A DNA stretch of 52,120 nucleotides, from assembly GCA_003612525.1 (NCBI GenBank), contig RAZD01000025.1, forward strand, positions 1-52,120, given 5' to 3'. Below, piece after piece: positions 35,301-43,476 of this stretch. The DNA comes from a bacterium C-53 (GTDB taxonomy: Bacteria > Bacillota > Clostridia > Lachnospirales > Lachnospiraceae). The position numbers and the translations under genes were made by a program. The notes under the pieces are model-generated. The model ran no database searches. It was given only the letters and a program-made list of their open reading frames with translations, and was not told the origin of the DNA. Position 1 is the first letter of the stretch; the number at the start of each line of letters is the position of its first letter.

Positions 35301-35565
35301 TAGGCAGGACGCTGTCCGGCCGTTCTCTATCAATAATCTGCTCAAGAACCTCGATCGTCAGAGGCTCAATATAAACCATATCCGCAATTTCTTTATCCGT
35401 CATGATTGTGGCAGGATTCGAATTGACAAGCACTACTTCTACGCCTTCTTCTCTCAGGGAACGGCATGCCTGAGTACCCGCATAATCAAATTCCGCTGCC
35501 TGTCCGATAACAATCGGACCGGAACCGATCACCAGTACTTTTTTGATTTCTCTATTCTTCGGCAT
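32356..35565 (-). CDS. carB: carbamoyl-phosphate synthase large subunit
   Basis: The 1069-residue protein has the complete bacterial CarB layout: an N-terminal carboxyphosphate half (VLVIGSGPIVIGQAAEFDYA, then the ATP-grasp with RPAYTLGGSGGG), an oligomerisation domain, a second carbamate half starting near residue 560 (LVLGSGPIRIGQGIEFDY, RPSYVLGGQGM) and a C-terminal allosteric MGS-like domain (LVVDTPTQGRDKNRDG). With CarA it makes carbamoyl phosphate for pyrimidines and arginine. A GGAGGGG site lies upstream; the gene overlaps carA by 14 bases. It is followed closely by a sensor protein, queH and argS. Confidence 0.98.
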   Translation of the reverse strand: MPKNREIKKVLVIGSGPIVIGQAAEFDYAGTQACRSLREEGVEVVLVNSNPATIMTDKEIADMVYIEPLTIEVLEQIIDRERPDSVLPTLGGQAGLNLGMELEEKGILARYGVKLIGTTASTIRKAEDRLEFKETMEKIGEPCAPSLVVESLEEGEAFAQKIGYPVVLRPAYTLGGSGGGIAHNQLELDEILANGLRLSRVGQVLVERCIAGWKEIEYEVMRDAAGNCITVCNMENIDPVGVHTGDSIVVAPSQTLADKEYQMLRSSALNIINELNITGGCNVQYALHPTSFEYCVIEVNPRVSRSSALASKATGYPIAKVSAKIALGYTLDEIQNAITKKTYASFEPALDYCVVKIPRLPFDKFITAKRTLTTQMKATGEVMSICDNFEGALMKAIRSLEQHVDSLLGYDFSAYDTDALKKRMKIVDDQRIYVIAEAVRRGIDYGTIHDITGIDEWFIDKIAILAEMEEALRRGPLTPELLLEAKRIEFPDAVIAHLTGMTEDSVKEMRYENDITASFKMVDTCAAEFAAATPYFYSVFGSEDESGELPSSGKRKKVLVLGSGPIRIGQGIEFDYCSVHSTWAFAKAGYETIIVNNNPETVSTDFDIADKLYFEPLTAEDVENIVRIEKPDGAVVQFGGQTAIKLTENLMKMGVQIFGTSAENVDAAEDRERFDEILEQCRIPRPKGHTVFTAEEAKTAANELGYPVLVRPSYVLGGQGMRIAFHDAEVEEFIDIINRIAQDHPILVDKYLMGKEIEVDAVCDGTDILIPGIMEHVERAGVHSGDSISVYPAQTISAKVRETITEYTRRLAKALHVIGLINIQFIAMDEEVYVIEVNPRSSRTVPYISKVTGIPIVDLATRVIIGESIRDLGYEPGLQPEAEYIAIKMPVFSFEKIYGAEISLGPEMKSTGECLGIGKTFQEALYKAFLGAGIVLPKFRQVILTVKDSDKGEIIDIGRRFEALGYKIYATRSTAKVLKDNGVKAFRVNKIQQESPTVMDLILGHKIDLVVDTPTQGRDKNRDGFLIRRTAIETGIHCLTSLDTVNALLTSMENMNSERFTLIDIAKVK

Positions 35566-36664
35566 CTTTCTTCCCCTCCTTCATCATATCAATAAACCGG
35601 TCAAACAGAAAACCGGAATCCTGCGGTCCGGGACATGCTTCCGGATGAAACTGTACGGTATAAATATTTTTTCCGGTATACTTAAGCCCTTCATTTGTTC
35701 CGTCATTTACATTGATAAACGACGGAACCGCAATCGAATCATCCAGCGATTCCATATCGACGACATACCCATGATTCTGTGAAGATATATAGACTCTGTT
35801 CGTATCCAGATCTTTTACAGGATGATTGCCTCCTCTGTGTCCGTATTTCATTTTATATGTATTGGCTCCATTGGCAAGCGCCATAAGCTGATGTCCCAGA
35901 CAAATTGCAAAAATGGGAATTCCGGAACTGCCAAGTTTCTTTATCTCCTCTATAATGCCTGTACATTCCTTGGGATCTCCGGGTCCATTGCTTAACATAA
36001 TGCCGTCCGGCTTGTCTGCAATCATTTCTTCCGCTGTTGTCAATGCCGGATAGACAGTCACCTCACACCCTCTTTTTGCAAGAGATTCCGCGATATTCTT
36101 CTTCGCCCCCAGATCAAGAAGCGCCACTTTGAATATCCGGTTATGCTCATCACCGCCTCTCCCGGTTTCTATCTTATATTTTTCCTTACATGTGGTTTTT
36201 TCCACTACCCCTCTGGCGGTATAGTCTTTCACACCGGGCATGAGCCGGCTTAAATCATAATTTTCATTCGTAGTGATACAGCCGTTCATCGTCCCCTTTT
36301 CGCGTAGGATTTTCGTGAGCGCTCTCGTATCAATTCCCGCAATACCGGGCACATGGTTTCTTACAAGGTATTCCTGTATCGTGATATCTTTCCGGAAATT
36401 ACTTGCCGTACGTGACAATTCTCTTACAATTAAAGCGTCCGGCCACGGCCTGCAGGACTCCATATCCTCAAGGCAGACTCCATAATTGCCAATTAGGGGA
36501 TACGTCATACACACTGCCTGTCCCGCATAAGAAGGGTCTGTCAGAACTTCAAGATACCCGGCCATCGAAGTATTAAACACAATCTCGCTGACCACTTCTC
36601 TTTCCTCTCCGATATGTGTGCCCTCAAATACGGTTCCGTCTTCTAATATCAAAAATGCTTTCAC
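35552..36664 (-). CDS. carA: carbamoyl-phosphate synthase small subunit (glutamine amidotransferase)
   Basis: This subunit releases ammonia from glutamine for CarB. The class I amidotransferase triad is visible: Cys in FAICLGHQLMALA, and His and Glu in QFHPEACPGP near the C-terminus. The N-terminal CarA domain starts KAFLILEDGTVFEG. The start is uncertain: GTG at 36664 gives the family-typical MKAFLILE start, but its AAAGGA is 14 bases upstream; an ATG at 36679 directly follows AAAGG and would add five residues. It overlaps carB and has its own promoter about 55-80 bases upstream. Confidence 0.96.
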   Translation of the reverse strand: MKAFLILEDGTVFEGTHIGEEREVVSEIVFNTSMAGYLEVLTDPSYAGQAVCMTYPLIGNYGVCLEDMESCRPWPDALIVRELSRTASNFRKDITIQEYLVRNHVPGIAGIDTRALTKILREKGTMNGCITTNENYDLSRLMPGVKDYTARGVVEKTTCKEKYKIETGRGGDEHNRIFKVALLDLGAKKNIAESLAKRGCEVTVYPALTTAEEMIADKPDGIMLSNGPGDPKECTGIIEEIKKLGSSGIPIFAICLGHQLMALANGANTYKMKYGHRGGNHPVKDLDTNRVYISSQNHGYVVDMESLDDSIAVPSFINVNDGTNEGLKYTGKNIYTVQFHPEACPGPQDSGFLFDRFIDMMKEGKKDAEE

Positions 36665-36717
36665 GCTTTCACCCGTCATCCTTTCCAAATCGGTTTTTAC
36701 AACAGCCTAATCGTTTT

Positions 36718-36746
36718 ATTATATCATAAGAAATTAATCTCTTCAA
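36718..36746 (-). promoter_or_regulatory. sigma-A promoter of carAB
   Basis: TTGAAG, a 17-base spacer and TATAAT (with TG at the extended place) lie on the minus strand. The leader to carA is only about 45 bases, too short for a PyrR-type anti-terminator/terminator pair, so control is probably at initiation or by other means. Confidence 0.8.
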
Positions 36747-36771
36747 TAATGCCGGTTTTTTATCATACGAA

Positions 36772-36803
36772 GAGCTGCCATTATCCCTGTGATACGGCAG
36801 CTC
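36772..36803 (-). terminator. hairpin after the zinc-ribbon/HTH gene
   Basis: GAGCTGCC and GGCAGCTC form an eight-base perfect stem with inner ATC/GAT pairing. No T-run follows on the minus strand, so termination is uncertain, but it lies right between the pur unit and the carA promoter. Confidence 0.45.
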
Positions 36804-36825
36804 CTATGCTATCTTACTGTATAAA

Positions 36826-37293
36826 TTAATCCCAGCCTCTTTCAAATCGTTTCGCACCCTTCTCTCCTTTTGGAACTTCGGTGCTGTATCCTGTCATCTG
36901 TTTCTTCTGCTTCTTCTCTTCTTCCCTGCGCTCACGCGCCTCCTGAAGCTGCAGACATGTAGGACAGTATCTTCCGGCACGGATTGGCCTCCCGCACCCA
37001 TAACATTTGAGGAATGTCTTGGAATCCTCCGTGACTTCAAAACGCCCCTCTCTGACCATGTCACTGATCTGCCTCTGATTCACGCCCGTCTTTGCAGCGA
37101 TTTCTGCAGTTGTCGCTCCCCTGTGCTCCTCCACATAATTACGGACAATCCCATAATTATCATATAAGATGGCATGACACTTCTCACATGTGTACTCTCC
37201 CAGGCCCGTATATTCCATATTGCCGCCGCACTCATTACATTGAGTGGGAATATTATACGGATTTATCTGGACACGCTTATATTGCTGCTTCAT
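36826..37293 (-). CDS. zinc-ribbon and helix-turn-helix protein, YvyF-like
   Basis: The 155-residue protein has an N-terminal zinc ribbon (CNECGG...CEKCHA), a helix-turn-helix (AEIAAKTGVNQRQISDMVREG), a second zinc ribbon (CYGCGRPI...CPTC) and a charged C-terminus rich in Arg, Glu and Lys. The order resembles the YvyF family of flagellar-operon proteins (TIGR03826) in Bacillus, which has a similar ribbon and HTH. No flagellar genes are in this window, so a regulatory or RNA/DNA-binding role linked to the pur operon is more likely here. It follows purD by 39 bases. AGGAGG lies 13 bases before the ATG. Confidence 0.75.
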   Translation of the reverse strand: MKQQYKRVQINPYNIPTQCNECGGNMEYTGLGEYTCEKCHAILYDNYGIVRNYVEEHRGATTAEIAAKTGVNQRQISDMVREGRFEVTEDSKTFLKCYGCGRPIRAGRYCPTCLQLQEARERREEEKKQKKQMTGYSTEVPKGEKGAKRFERGWD

Positions 37294-37332
37294 GAACTGA
37301 ACTCACCCTCCTCCATAATACCCTTTATTTTT

Positions 37333-38604
37333 TTAAATCTCATCAATTGCTTTTCCAATATCTTTCCGGCAATACTTATTGTCAAAGTCGATAAGGCCAA
37401 CTGCCTCATATGCATTGGCACGCGCTTCTTTCAGCGTCGCTCCCTTTGCCGTCACGCCAAGCACCCGGCCTCCGTTTGTCACAATACCGTTTTCTGTTGC
37501 CTTTGTTCCTGCATGGAAGACATAATAGCCCTCCCTGTCCTTAAAATTTTCAAGCCCCTTGATCACATAACCCTTTTCGTAATGGACGGGATAACCTTCG
37601 GAAGCAAGCACAACGCACACGGCAGCATTATCCTCAAACTGTAAATCGGTCTGATCAAGCGTCCCGTCAATACAGGCTTCCATCACATCAATGATATCGT
37701 TTTTCATCCGGGGCAGCACTACCTGCGCTTCGGGATCTCCAAACCTTGCATTGTATTCAAGAACCTTCGGTCCGTCCTCCGTAAGCATCAGTCCAAAGAA
37801 GATAATCCCTTTGAACGCTCTCCCCTCTGCCGCCATTGCATCAACCGTAGGCTGGAAGATATGCTTCCTGCAATATTCATCAATCTCCTCCGTATAGAAC
37901 GGACTCGGCGAAAATGTTCCCATACCGCCGGTATTAAGCCCCTGATCGCCATCCTTTGCACGCTTGTGATCCTGCGCCGAGGTCATAGGCAGAATCGTCT
38001 TCCCATCCACAAAAGAAAGCACGGACACTTCACGCCCTGTCATAAATTCTTCCACCACAAGCCGATTTCCTGCGCTTCCGAACTGTCTGTCCAGCATGAT
38101 GGTTTTCACGCCCTCCTTCGCTTCTTCCAGCGTATTACAGATCAGAACGCCCTTTCCAAGCGCCAGGCCGTCCGCTTTTAACACAATCGGCATCTGTGCC
38201 GTTTCCAGATAGGCAAGCGCATCTTCTGCACTGTCAAAATTCTCATACGCCGCCGTAGGGATATTGTACTTTTTCATTAAGTCTTTCGAAAATGCTTTTG
38301 AGCCTTCCAGAACCGCCGCATTCTTTCGAGGTCCAAACACACGCAGCCCTGCCGCCTCAAAGACATCCGCCGCCCCTGCCACAAGAGGGTCGTCCGGCGC
38401 CACAATTACAAGATCAACGCAATTTTCCTTCGCAAATGCAGCCAGCTTATCAAATTCCATCACCCCGACAGGCACACATTCGGCAAGCTCGCCAATTCCC
38501 GCATTTCCGGGTGCACAGTAAATCTTCGAAACCCTGGGGCTTTTTGCCACGCAATATGCAATTGCATGTTCTCTTCCGCCTCCGCCAACAATCAATACCT
38601 TCAT
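37333..38604 (-). CDS. purD: phosphoribosylamine-glycine ligase
   Basis: The enzyme joins phosphoribosylamine and glycine with ATP in purine synthesis. The 423-residue protein has the N-terminal VLIVGGGGREHAIA, the ATP-grasp with VLKADGLALGKGV, the signature GDQGLNTGGMGTFSPSPF and FGDPEAQVVLPRM, all canonical PurD. The ATG of MKVLIVGG was chosen with GAGG six bases upstream; it lies eight bases after purN. The pur genes are in the order purE-purM-purN-purD. Confidence 0.98.
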   Translation of the reverse strand: MKVLIVGGGGREHAIAYCVAKSPRVSKIYCAPGNAGIGELAECVPVGVMEFDKLAAFAKENCVDLVIVAPDDPLVAGAADVFEAAGLRVFGPRKNAAVLEGSKAFSKDLMKKYNIPTAAYENFDSAEDALAYLETAQMPIVLKADGLALGKGVLICNTLEEAKEGVKTIMLDRQFGSAGNRLVVEEFMTGREVSVLSFVDGKTILPMTSAQDHKRAKDGDQGLNTGGMGTFSPSPFYTEEIDEYCRKHIFQPTVDAMAAEGRAFKGIIFFGLMLTEDGPKVLEYNARFGDPEAQVVLPRMKNDIIDVMEACIDGTLDQTDLQFEDNAAVCVVLASEGYPVHYEKGYVIKGLENFKDREGYYVFHAGTKATENGIVTNGGRVLGVTAKGATLKEARANAYEAVGLIDFDNKYCRKDIGKAIDEI

Positions 38605-38612
38605 GCTTAACC

Positions 38613-39239
38613 TCATTCCTCAATTCTTGTTTTACTGCCTTCTACTCTTACCTTACCATTCGCAATCAGATGAATCGCACGCGGCAGAATCTGCCATTCC
38701 GCCTCCTCCATCACTCTTCTTTGAAGAATCTCAGGCGTATCCCCATTCTTCACCTCAACTGCTTTCTGGAGAATGATCGGACCGTTGTCATAGACTTCAT
38801 CCACAAAGTGCACGGTTGCACCTGTCACCCTGACACCTTTCTCAAGTACTGCCTCATGCACTTTAAGCCCATAAAATCCCTTGCCGCAAAAGGAAGGAAT
38901 CAAAGCGGGATGCACATTAATAATTCTGTTATTATATTTATGTACCAGTTCCTCCGGAATCATAATCATAAATCCCGCCAGAACCAGCAAATCAAGATTC
39001 TCCTTCTCCACTGCGGCTGTAAGCGCACATTCAAACTCCGGCCTGTCCTTATATTCTTTCATATCGACACAGATATCCTTGATTCCATGAGCGCGCGCAC
39101 GCTCCAGGGCTTTCACGCCCGGCTTGTTGCTGATCACCGCTGCAAGCTGCACATTCGTCACTGCACCCGCTTCCACCGCATCAATAATTGCCTGCAGATT
39201 CGTACCGCCGCCTGCTGCCAGAATTCCTACCCTCAGCAT
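38613..39239 (-). CDS. purN: phosphoribosylglycinamide formyltransferase (10-formyl-THF type)
   Basis: The 208-residue enzyme transfers a formyl group to GAR, the third purine step. Motifs are [15 protein letters not shown] at the N-terminus, [12 protein letters not shown] with the catalytic Asn and His, and [19 protein letters not shown] with the catalytic Asp. It overlaps purM at its start by seven bases and is followed by purD. It is standard length for PurN. Confidence 0.97.
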   Translation of the reverse strand: MLRVGILAAGGGTNLQAIIDAVEAGAVTNVQLAAVISNKPGVKALERARAHGIKDICVDMKEYKDRPEFECALTAAVEKENLDLLVLAGFMIMIPEELVHKYNNRIINVHPALIPSFCGKGFYGLKVHEAVLEKGVRVTGATVHFVDEVYDNGPIILQKAVEVKNGDTPEILQRRVMEEAEWQILPRAIHLIANGKVRVEGSKTRIEE

Positions 39240-40258
39240 AAAATAACTCCTTTTTCACCATACACAGCCTCACCCATAATATACGGAATCTCTCCTGCCG
39301 ACCGAATCGCCGAAACAGTCTTATCCACATCGGAAGCGTCTACAGCCAGTACCATACCGACACCCATATTGTACGTATTATACATCATTTCTTCCGCAAT
39401 ATTTCCGTCCTTCTGCATCATACTGAAAATCGGAAGCACCTCATAGCTGCCTTTCTGAATCTTCGCCGCAATTCCGTTTGGCAGCATCCGGGGAATGTTT
39501 TCATAGAAACCGCCGCCTGTAATATGGCTGCATCCCCTGATCGTGACTCCGGCCTCCTTAACCGAGCGGAGCGCTTTCACATAAATCTTGGTCGGAGCAA
39601 TCAGTGCATCGCCCAGAGAACAGCCCAGACTGTCAAAGTACCGGTTCAGGCTCTCCTCCCGCATCGCAAATATTTTCCTCACAAGTGAAAATCCATTGCT
39701 GTGCACGCCTGAAGAAGCAATCCCGACAAGCACATCGCCCGATTTAACAGACGTTCCGTCAACCAGGTTCGCTTCATCCACAATCCCCACCGCAAAACCG
39801 GCAAGATCGTATTCATCTTCAGGATAAAAACCTGGCATCTCTGCCGTCTCTCCACCAATCAGAGCGGCTCCCGACATCTGGCAGCCATCCGCAACCCCTT
39901 TTACAATCTTTGCAATCTTCTCCGGTTCATTCTTGCCGCACGCAATATAATCAAGGAAAAACAACGGCTCTCCGCCTGCGCAGGCAATATCGTTCACACA
40001 CATGGCCACACAGTCAATTCCAATCGTATCATGACGGTTCAAAAGAAACGCCAGCTTCAGTTTCGTACCCACGCCGTCTGTCCCTGACACCAGCGTCGGC
40101 TTTTCCATATTCTTAAATGAAGCAAGTGAAAATGCTCCGGAAAATCCTCCAAGTCCTCCAAGCACTTCCGGTCTCATTGTCTTTTTCACATGCTCTTTCA
40201 TCAATTCGACCGCCCTGTAGCCTGCCTCAATATCCACACCAGCACTCTTGTAATCCAC
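39233..40258 (-). CDS. purM: phosphoribosylformylglycinamidine cyclo-ligase (AIR synthetase)
   Basis: The 341-residue enzyme closes the imidazole ring to form AIR. It starts [19 protein letters not shown] and contains the ATP-binding [26 protein letters not shown] and [15 protein letters not shown], all diagnostic of PurM. It follows purE by 26 bases and overlaps purN. There is no sign of truncation. Confidence 0.98.
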   Translation of the reverse strand: MDYKSAGVDIEAGYRAVELMKEHVKKTMRPEVLGGLGGFSGAFSLASFKNMEKPTLVSGTDGVGTKLKLAFLLNRHDTIGIDCVAMCVNDIACAGGEPLFFLDYIACGKNEPEKIAKIVKGVADGCQMSGAALIGGETAEMPGFYPEDEYDLAGFAVGIVDEANLVDGTSVKSGDVLVGIASSGVHSNGFSLVRKIFAMREESLNRYFDSLGCSLGDALIAPTKIYVKALRSVKEAGVTIRGCSHITGGGFYENIPRMLPNGIAAKIQKGSYEVLPIFSMMQKDGNIAEEMMYNTYNMGVGMVLAVDASDVDKTVSAIRSAGEIPYIMGEAVYGEKGVILC

Positions 40259-40284
40259 GTCGATTCACCTTATCCTTCCAAAAT

Positions 40285-40797
40285 TTATTTTTCTTGCATA
40301 TATTCCTTATAACCGACATCCTGAAGACGGGCATCTTTTTTCATTACGCCTTCTTTCATTTCTTCGGAATAATCTTTCAATTTCTTAAGCAGTTCCGCAT
40401 CGGAAGTGGCAAGAATCTTCGCTGCAAGAAGTCCTGCGTTCATTCCTCCATTGATTGCAACCGTCGCAACAGGAATTCCCGATGGCATCTGTACGATGGA
40501 ATAAAGGGAATCTCTTCCGCCAAGAGACGTCGTGTGCATCGGAATGCCGATTACAGGCATCGGAAAAATTGCCGCACACATACCAGGAAGATGGGCCGCC
40601 ATGCCTGCGCCTGCAATAATGACCTTCATTCCCTTCCCTTCCGCACTCTTTGCATACTCAAAAAACACATCAGGTTCCCTGTGCGCGGAAATAATTGTCA
40701 TCTCATAGTCAATCCCGAGTTTCTCCAATATTTCGGCCGCCTTACTCATAACCGGCATATCCGAATCGCTTCCCATCACAATTCCTACTTTTGCCAT
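40285..40797 (-). CDS. purE: N5-carboxyaminoimidazole ribonucleotide mutase
   Basis: The 170-residue class I PurE moves the carboxyl group of N5-CAIR to give CAIR. Motifs are VGIVMGSDSDMPVMSKA, the SAHREPD active-site stretch and AGAGMAAHLPGM, followed by GIPVATVAINGGMNAG. The ATG of MAKVGIV has AAAGGAAAAAAGAG upstream, and a longer reading from an upstream start is not supported. It heads the purE-purM-purN-purD unit. No purK is present in the window, and neither are purF, purL, purC, purB or purH. Confidence 0.97.
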   Translation of the reverse strand: MAKVGIVMGSDSDMPVMSKAAEILEKLGIDYEMTIISAHREPDVFFEYAKSAEGKGMKVIIAGAGMAAHLPGMCAAIFPMPVIGIPMHTTSLGGRDSLYSIVQMPSGIPVATVAINGGMNAGLLAAKILATSDAELLKKLKDYSEEMKEGVMKKDARLQDVGYKEYMQEK

Positions 40798-40830
40798 CTC
40801 TTTTTTCCTTTCATCTGTAAATTTCCCGGC

Positions 40831-40849
40831 ATTCCGCCCTTCGCGGAAT
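40831..40849 (-). other. leader hairpin of purE
   Basis: A seven-base perfect stem ATTCCGC / GCGGAAT with a five-base loop lies in the purE leader between promoter and gene. There is no T-run, so it is not a terminator. A role in RNA stability or control is unproven. The short leader (about 80 bases) does not contain a purine riboswitch that I can recognise. Confidence 0.45.
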
Positions 40850-40883
40850 ATCCACAAAAATTCTGACACTGTTCTTAGTTTTT

Positions 40884-40912
40884 ATTGTACTTTACATTTC
40901 TATCCACGTCAA
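40884..40912 (-). promoter_or_regulatory. sigma-A promoter of the purE operon
   Basis: TTGACG (40907-40912), a 17-base spacer and TACAAT (40884-40889) lie on the minus strand. The -35 overlaps the stop codon of the preceding aminopeptidase gene (40909-40911), so the pur promoter begins exactly where the upstream gene ends. Confidence 0.82.
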
Positions 40913-42960
40913 TGCGTGTTTTCCAAAGGTTCATTTAACTCAAGGCACTGTTTTACGACAAATTTTCCGTCGGAAATGATCGGTATACGCTCCCCGCTCT
41001 CCGTTATCACTGAAATCTCGTAAAGCTCATCATACGGAATCGTCACATCCGTATGACAGTTATAATAAGCCTCTTTTGGCTGTTCCTTTCGTTTTCTGCT
41101 TACTTCATTATCACGGGCAATAATCTCTTTCCCGTTCGGATTATAGACTTTCACATCTTCTGCATGGGAATAGCAAGTATCACCCAGCGCAAAATGCGGT
41201 CCTGTCTTCTCCGCAATCAGAATGGGGAGTCTTGAAAAGATATTATATTTTTTTGCCATCGCATAAGCGGTCGTATTGGTGCCTATGGCAAATTCCCCCA
41301 TCGGCAGCGTCTCATGATGAAACAGAATATGATCTTTCACATACTTCCGGTTCTCTTCTTCTTTTTCAAAATTCGTACACGTATAATCCGTCACAAATCC
41401 GTCCATAAACTGAAACTCCAGGTTCTCATAACGAAGATCATTCAGATACACCTCACTCACAAAAAGCGTTCCTGTTGTTCCGCAAAGACGGGGTGAGGTA
41501 AAGACCTCTCCCACCGGAATGTTCACATCCGCCACACAGTTTTCAAACCTCGTCTCGGATTCCGGATTTGAAATCTCGCATAACGCTACTGTAAGTTTTG
41601 TTCTGTTGGCTCCCTTTCCGCTGATTTCCACATACCGGCCCCGGTCAAGCACATCAATTACCGCCTGCTGCATCTCCTGGTATTTTTTATAATCAAGTGT
41701 ATTGATTTTCACTGTTTCATCGAAAATCGCTGCAAAATCCTTTCCGATCTCAGGAACGGGATAAGCTATGATCGTAAAGCTTCTCTCCTCTCCCCGGATA
41801 TACTCATTCACAAGCATTCCCGCCTCCGATGCAAGTTCTACCGAAAGCTTCTGCTGCTGTTTCGTAAGGTGAAGAGAAGACTCCTTTTTCACTGGCACAA
41901 ACGGCATCTCACCAAATACTTCCATAACCGCAGGCCCTGCAAAAAGTGACGCCTGATTCTTATGATTCTCATAGGTAACTCTCATCACCTCAAGCTTCCG
42001 TCCAAGAAATGCCTTATCCAGAAATATCGCTTCATCCTCTTTATGATCATATTCGTACTGTTTGTTCGCAACAGCGCCATAATAGCCTGCCCTGGCGCTT
42101 CCTTTTACAGCCGCATGGACGGCCGCACGGTAAATCGTGGGAGAAAGTCCCATTTTCTCAAAATTATAAACCGCTGCACGTACAATCCGCTCGAATCCCA
42201 GACGATATTTCAAATTAGCCACTTTTTTCTTCGACAGATCTTTGCCGGTGTTGATAAATCCAATCCTGTATCCTTCCGTAAAAGTATCCGCCATCGCCTG
42301 TATGCGCGATTCCTCCATAGACATCAGGTGCTGTGCCACGCGAATTTCATTCTCTGAGATATATTCGCCAAAGCGGAACAAATACCGGAGGTCCGAAAGA
42401 TCGGATTCCATTATAATCTTAGCCGCAAAATCATACGCCGGGTCGATCTGTTCCAGTATGCGCCGTTCCACCGTAACGTCACAGTAATCGCTTACAAACC
42501 AGTAAAGTATCTGGCGTATCCGTTCCGGCTCCGGCGTCATGCCGTCCCTTGCCTCCGTCTCAAACACATGATATACCTGTAAGAAAACTTCCGCGAGAAT
42601 TGTAATATCTTCCGTCCTGCCTTCATGTGCAAATGGTATCATTCCACGTACCTGTTCATACAGGAAAGAAAGCAGTTGTCCGTACTCATTTCCCAGAACA
42701 CGAACCGCATATTCAGGATTTGCAAAACTTTCCTCATACTTTTCCGGAAGAATGTCTTCATACAGCATATGGTTGTAGGAAAGGCATATATCAAAGTCCC
42801 ATTCTCCGTATATATCATCTCTCACATTCGCAGTTAACTCATCCATCTTTTCAATAAAAGAAGCCACCTGAACAAAATATTTCATAAATGGCCCCTCTAT
42901 TGTTTGATCTGATTTGATTTCCTTTATTCTTTCCATCGAAAGAAGAAAACGCTCCGTCAT
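40909..42960 (-). CDS. M29-family aminopeptidase with long N-terminal extension
   Basis: The C-terminal 370 or so residues match the thermophilic aminopeptidase (M29, AmpT/PepS) family: NIPVGEVFTSP with the metal Glu, the GEFAIGTN block, EKTGPHFALGDTCYSH and CHTDVTIPYDEL with the final His and Asp. The enzyme cleaves N-terminal residues from peptides with two metal ions. The first about 300 residues are helical and unrelated to the known M29 domain (683 residues in total against the usual 370-410), so this is a two-domain form. The ATG of MTERFLLS follows GGAG by ten bases and overlaps the upstream stop (ATGA). Confidence 0.9.
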   Translation of the reverse strand: MTERFLLSMERIKEIKSDQTIEGPFMKYFVQVASFIEKMDELTANVRDDIYGEWDFDICLSYNHMLYEDILPEKYEESFANPEYAVRVLGNEYGQLLSFLYEQVRGMIPFAHEGRTEDITILAEVFLQVYHVFETEARDGMTPEPERIRQILYWFVSDYCDVTVERRILEQIDPAYDFAAKIIMESDLSDLRYLFRFGEYISENEIRVAQHLMSMEESRIQAMADTFTEGYRIGFINTGKDLSKKKVANLKYRLGFERIVRAAVYNFEKMGLSPTIYRAAVHAAVKGSARAGYYGAVANKQYEYDHKEDEAIFLDKAFLGRKLEVMRVTYENHKNQASLFAGPAVMEVFGEMPFVPVKKESSLHLTKQQQKLSVELASEAGMLVNEYIRGEERSFTIIAYPVPEIGKDFAAIFDETVKINTLDYKKYQEMQQAVIDVLDRGRYVEISGKGANRTKLTVALCEISNPESETRFENCVADVNIPVGEVFTSPRLCGTTGTLFVSEVYLNDLRYENLEFQFMDGFVTDYTCTNFEKEEENRKYVKDHILFHHETLPMGEFAIGTNTTAYAMAKKYNIFSRLPILIAEKTGPHFALGDTCYSHAEDVKVYNPNGKEIIARDNEVSRKRKEQPKEAYYNCHTDVTIPYDELYEISVITESGERIPIISDGKFVVKQCLELNEPLENTH

Positions 42961-43295
42961 AAGCCTGTCACTCCAAAATAAATAATTGCTCCCCACGCAC
43001 ACAAAGCCATAATTCCAAGAGCCAGACCGACTCTTGGAAAAAGCTGAAAATCTTCTTTCTCGGAAATCCCTTTCACCGAAAAAGCCAGACATACTACTGC
43101 AAACAGAAGCGCGACAAGTCCTACTCCACCCAGACGTTCACCTGCCATTCCTCTGTTCCCGAAACAGATCACATTGGCAGCGGCAAAGGCCGCCAATGAA
43201 GTTATACCAAGTACAGTTGACATAATTCCATACTTGGATATTTTTTTACTGGTGAACATATAACCTTTTGATTTTCCAGCCATAGAAACAACCAT
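42957..43295 (-). CDS. small membrane protein, DUF6142-like
   Basis: The 112-residue protein has three predicted membrane helices (about residues 22-45, 58-74 and 88-109) after a short basic N-terminus (GKSKGYMFTSKKISKYG). Its layout resembles a small DUF6142-type membrane protein of clostridia, of unknown function. AGGAAGG sits just before the ATG; a second ATG four codons later is possible. Its stop overlaps the start of the M29 aminopeptidase, so the two are translationally coupled and may act in the same process. Confidence 0.75.
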   Translation of the reverse strand: MVVSMAGKSKGYMFTSKKISKYGIMSTVLGITSLAAFAAANVICFGNRGMAGERLGGVGLVALLFAVVCLAFSVKGISEKEDFQLFPRVGLALGIMALCAWGAIIYFGVTGL

Positions 43296-43301
43296 GCCTT
43301 C

Positions 43302-43454
43302 CTAAAATATAATTCTTGATTTTTCCCTGAGAAGCCTCGCCCCGCCTACTATCATCATAACGCCGGCCGCAACGCCTGTCACTACGACTACCACACCTGT
43401 TACAACAGATGTTACACCCGCAAATCCCATCACTTTATATACTTTTTCGTTCAT
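43302..43454 (-). CDS. 50-residue small membrane protein
   Basis: ATG at 43454 follows GGAG by six bases, and 50 codons end with TAG. The protein begins MNEKVYKVMGFAGVTSVVTG, continues with one long Val/Gly/Ala-rich membrane helix (about residues 9-38) and ends with a basic GGARLLREKSR tail, so the C-terminus probably faces the cytoplasm. I recognise no family. It lies between pyrE and the DUF6142-like gene, with 22 and 6 bases of spacing, in the same direction. Confidence 0.8.
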   Translation of the reverse strand: MNEKVYKVMGFAGVTSVVTGVVVVVTGVAAGVMMIVGGARLLREKSRIIF

Positions 43455-43476
43455 ACCGCTCTCCGTTTCCATTCTG

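Noticed and set aside
36664-36770. PyrR-type attenuator upstream of carA
   Set aside because: The promoter leaves only about 45 bases of leader and no terminator/anti-terminator pair is visible.
38292-39446. Plus-strand frame of 384 codons opposite purD/purN/purM
   Set aside because: It crosses three real genes on the other strand, with no binding site and shadow-like composition.
40798-40883. Purine riboswitch before purE
   Set aside because: The leader is short, has only one small hairpin and lacks the conserved three-way junction bases of the class.
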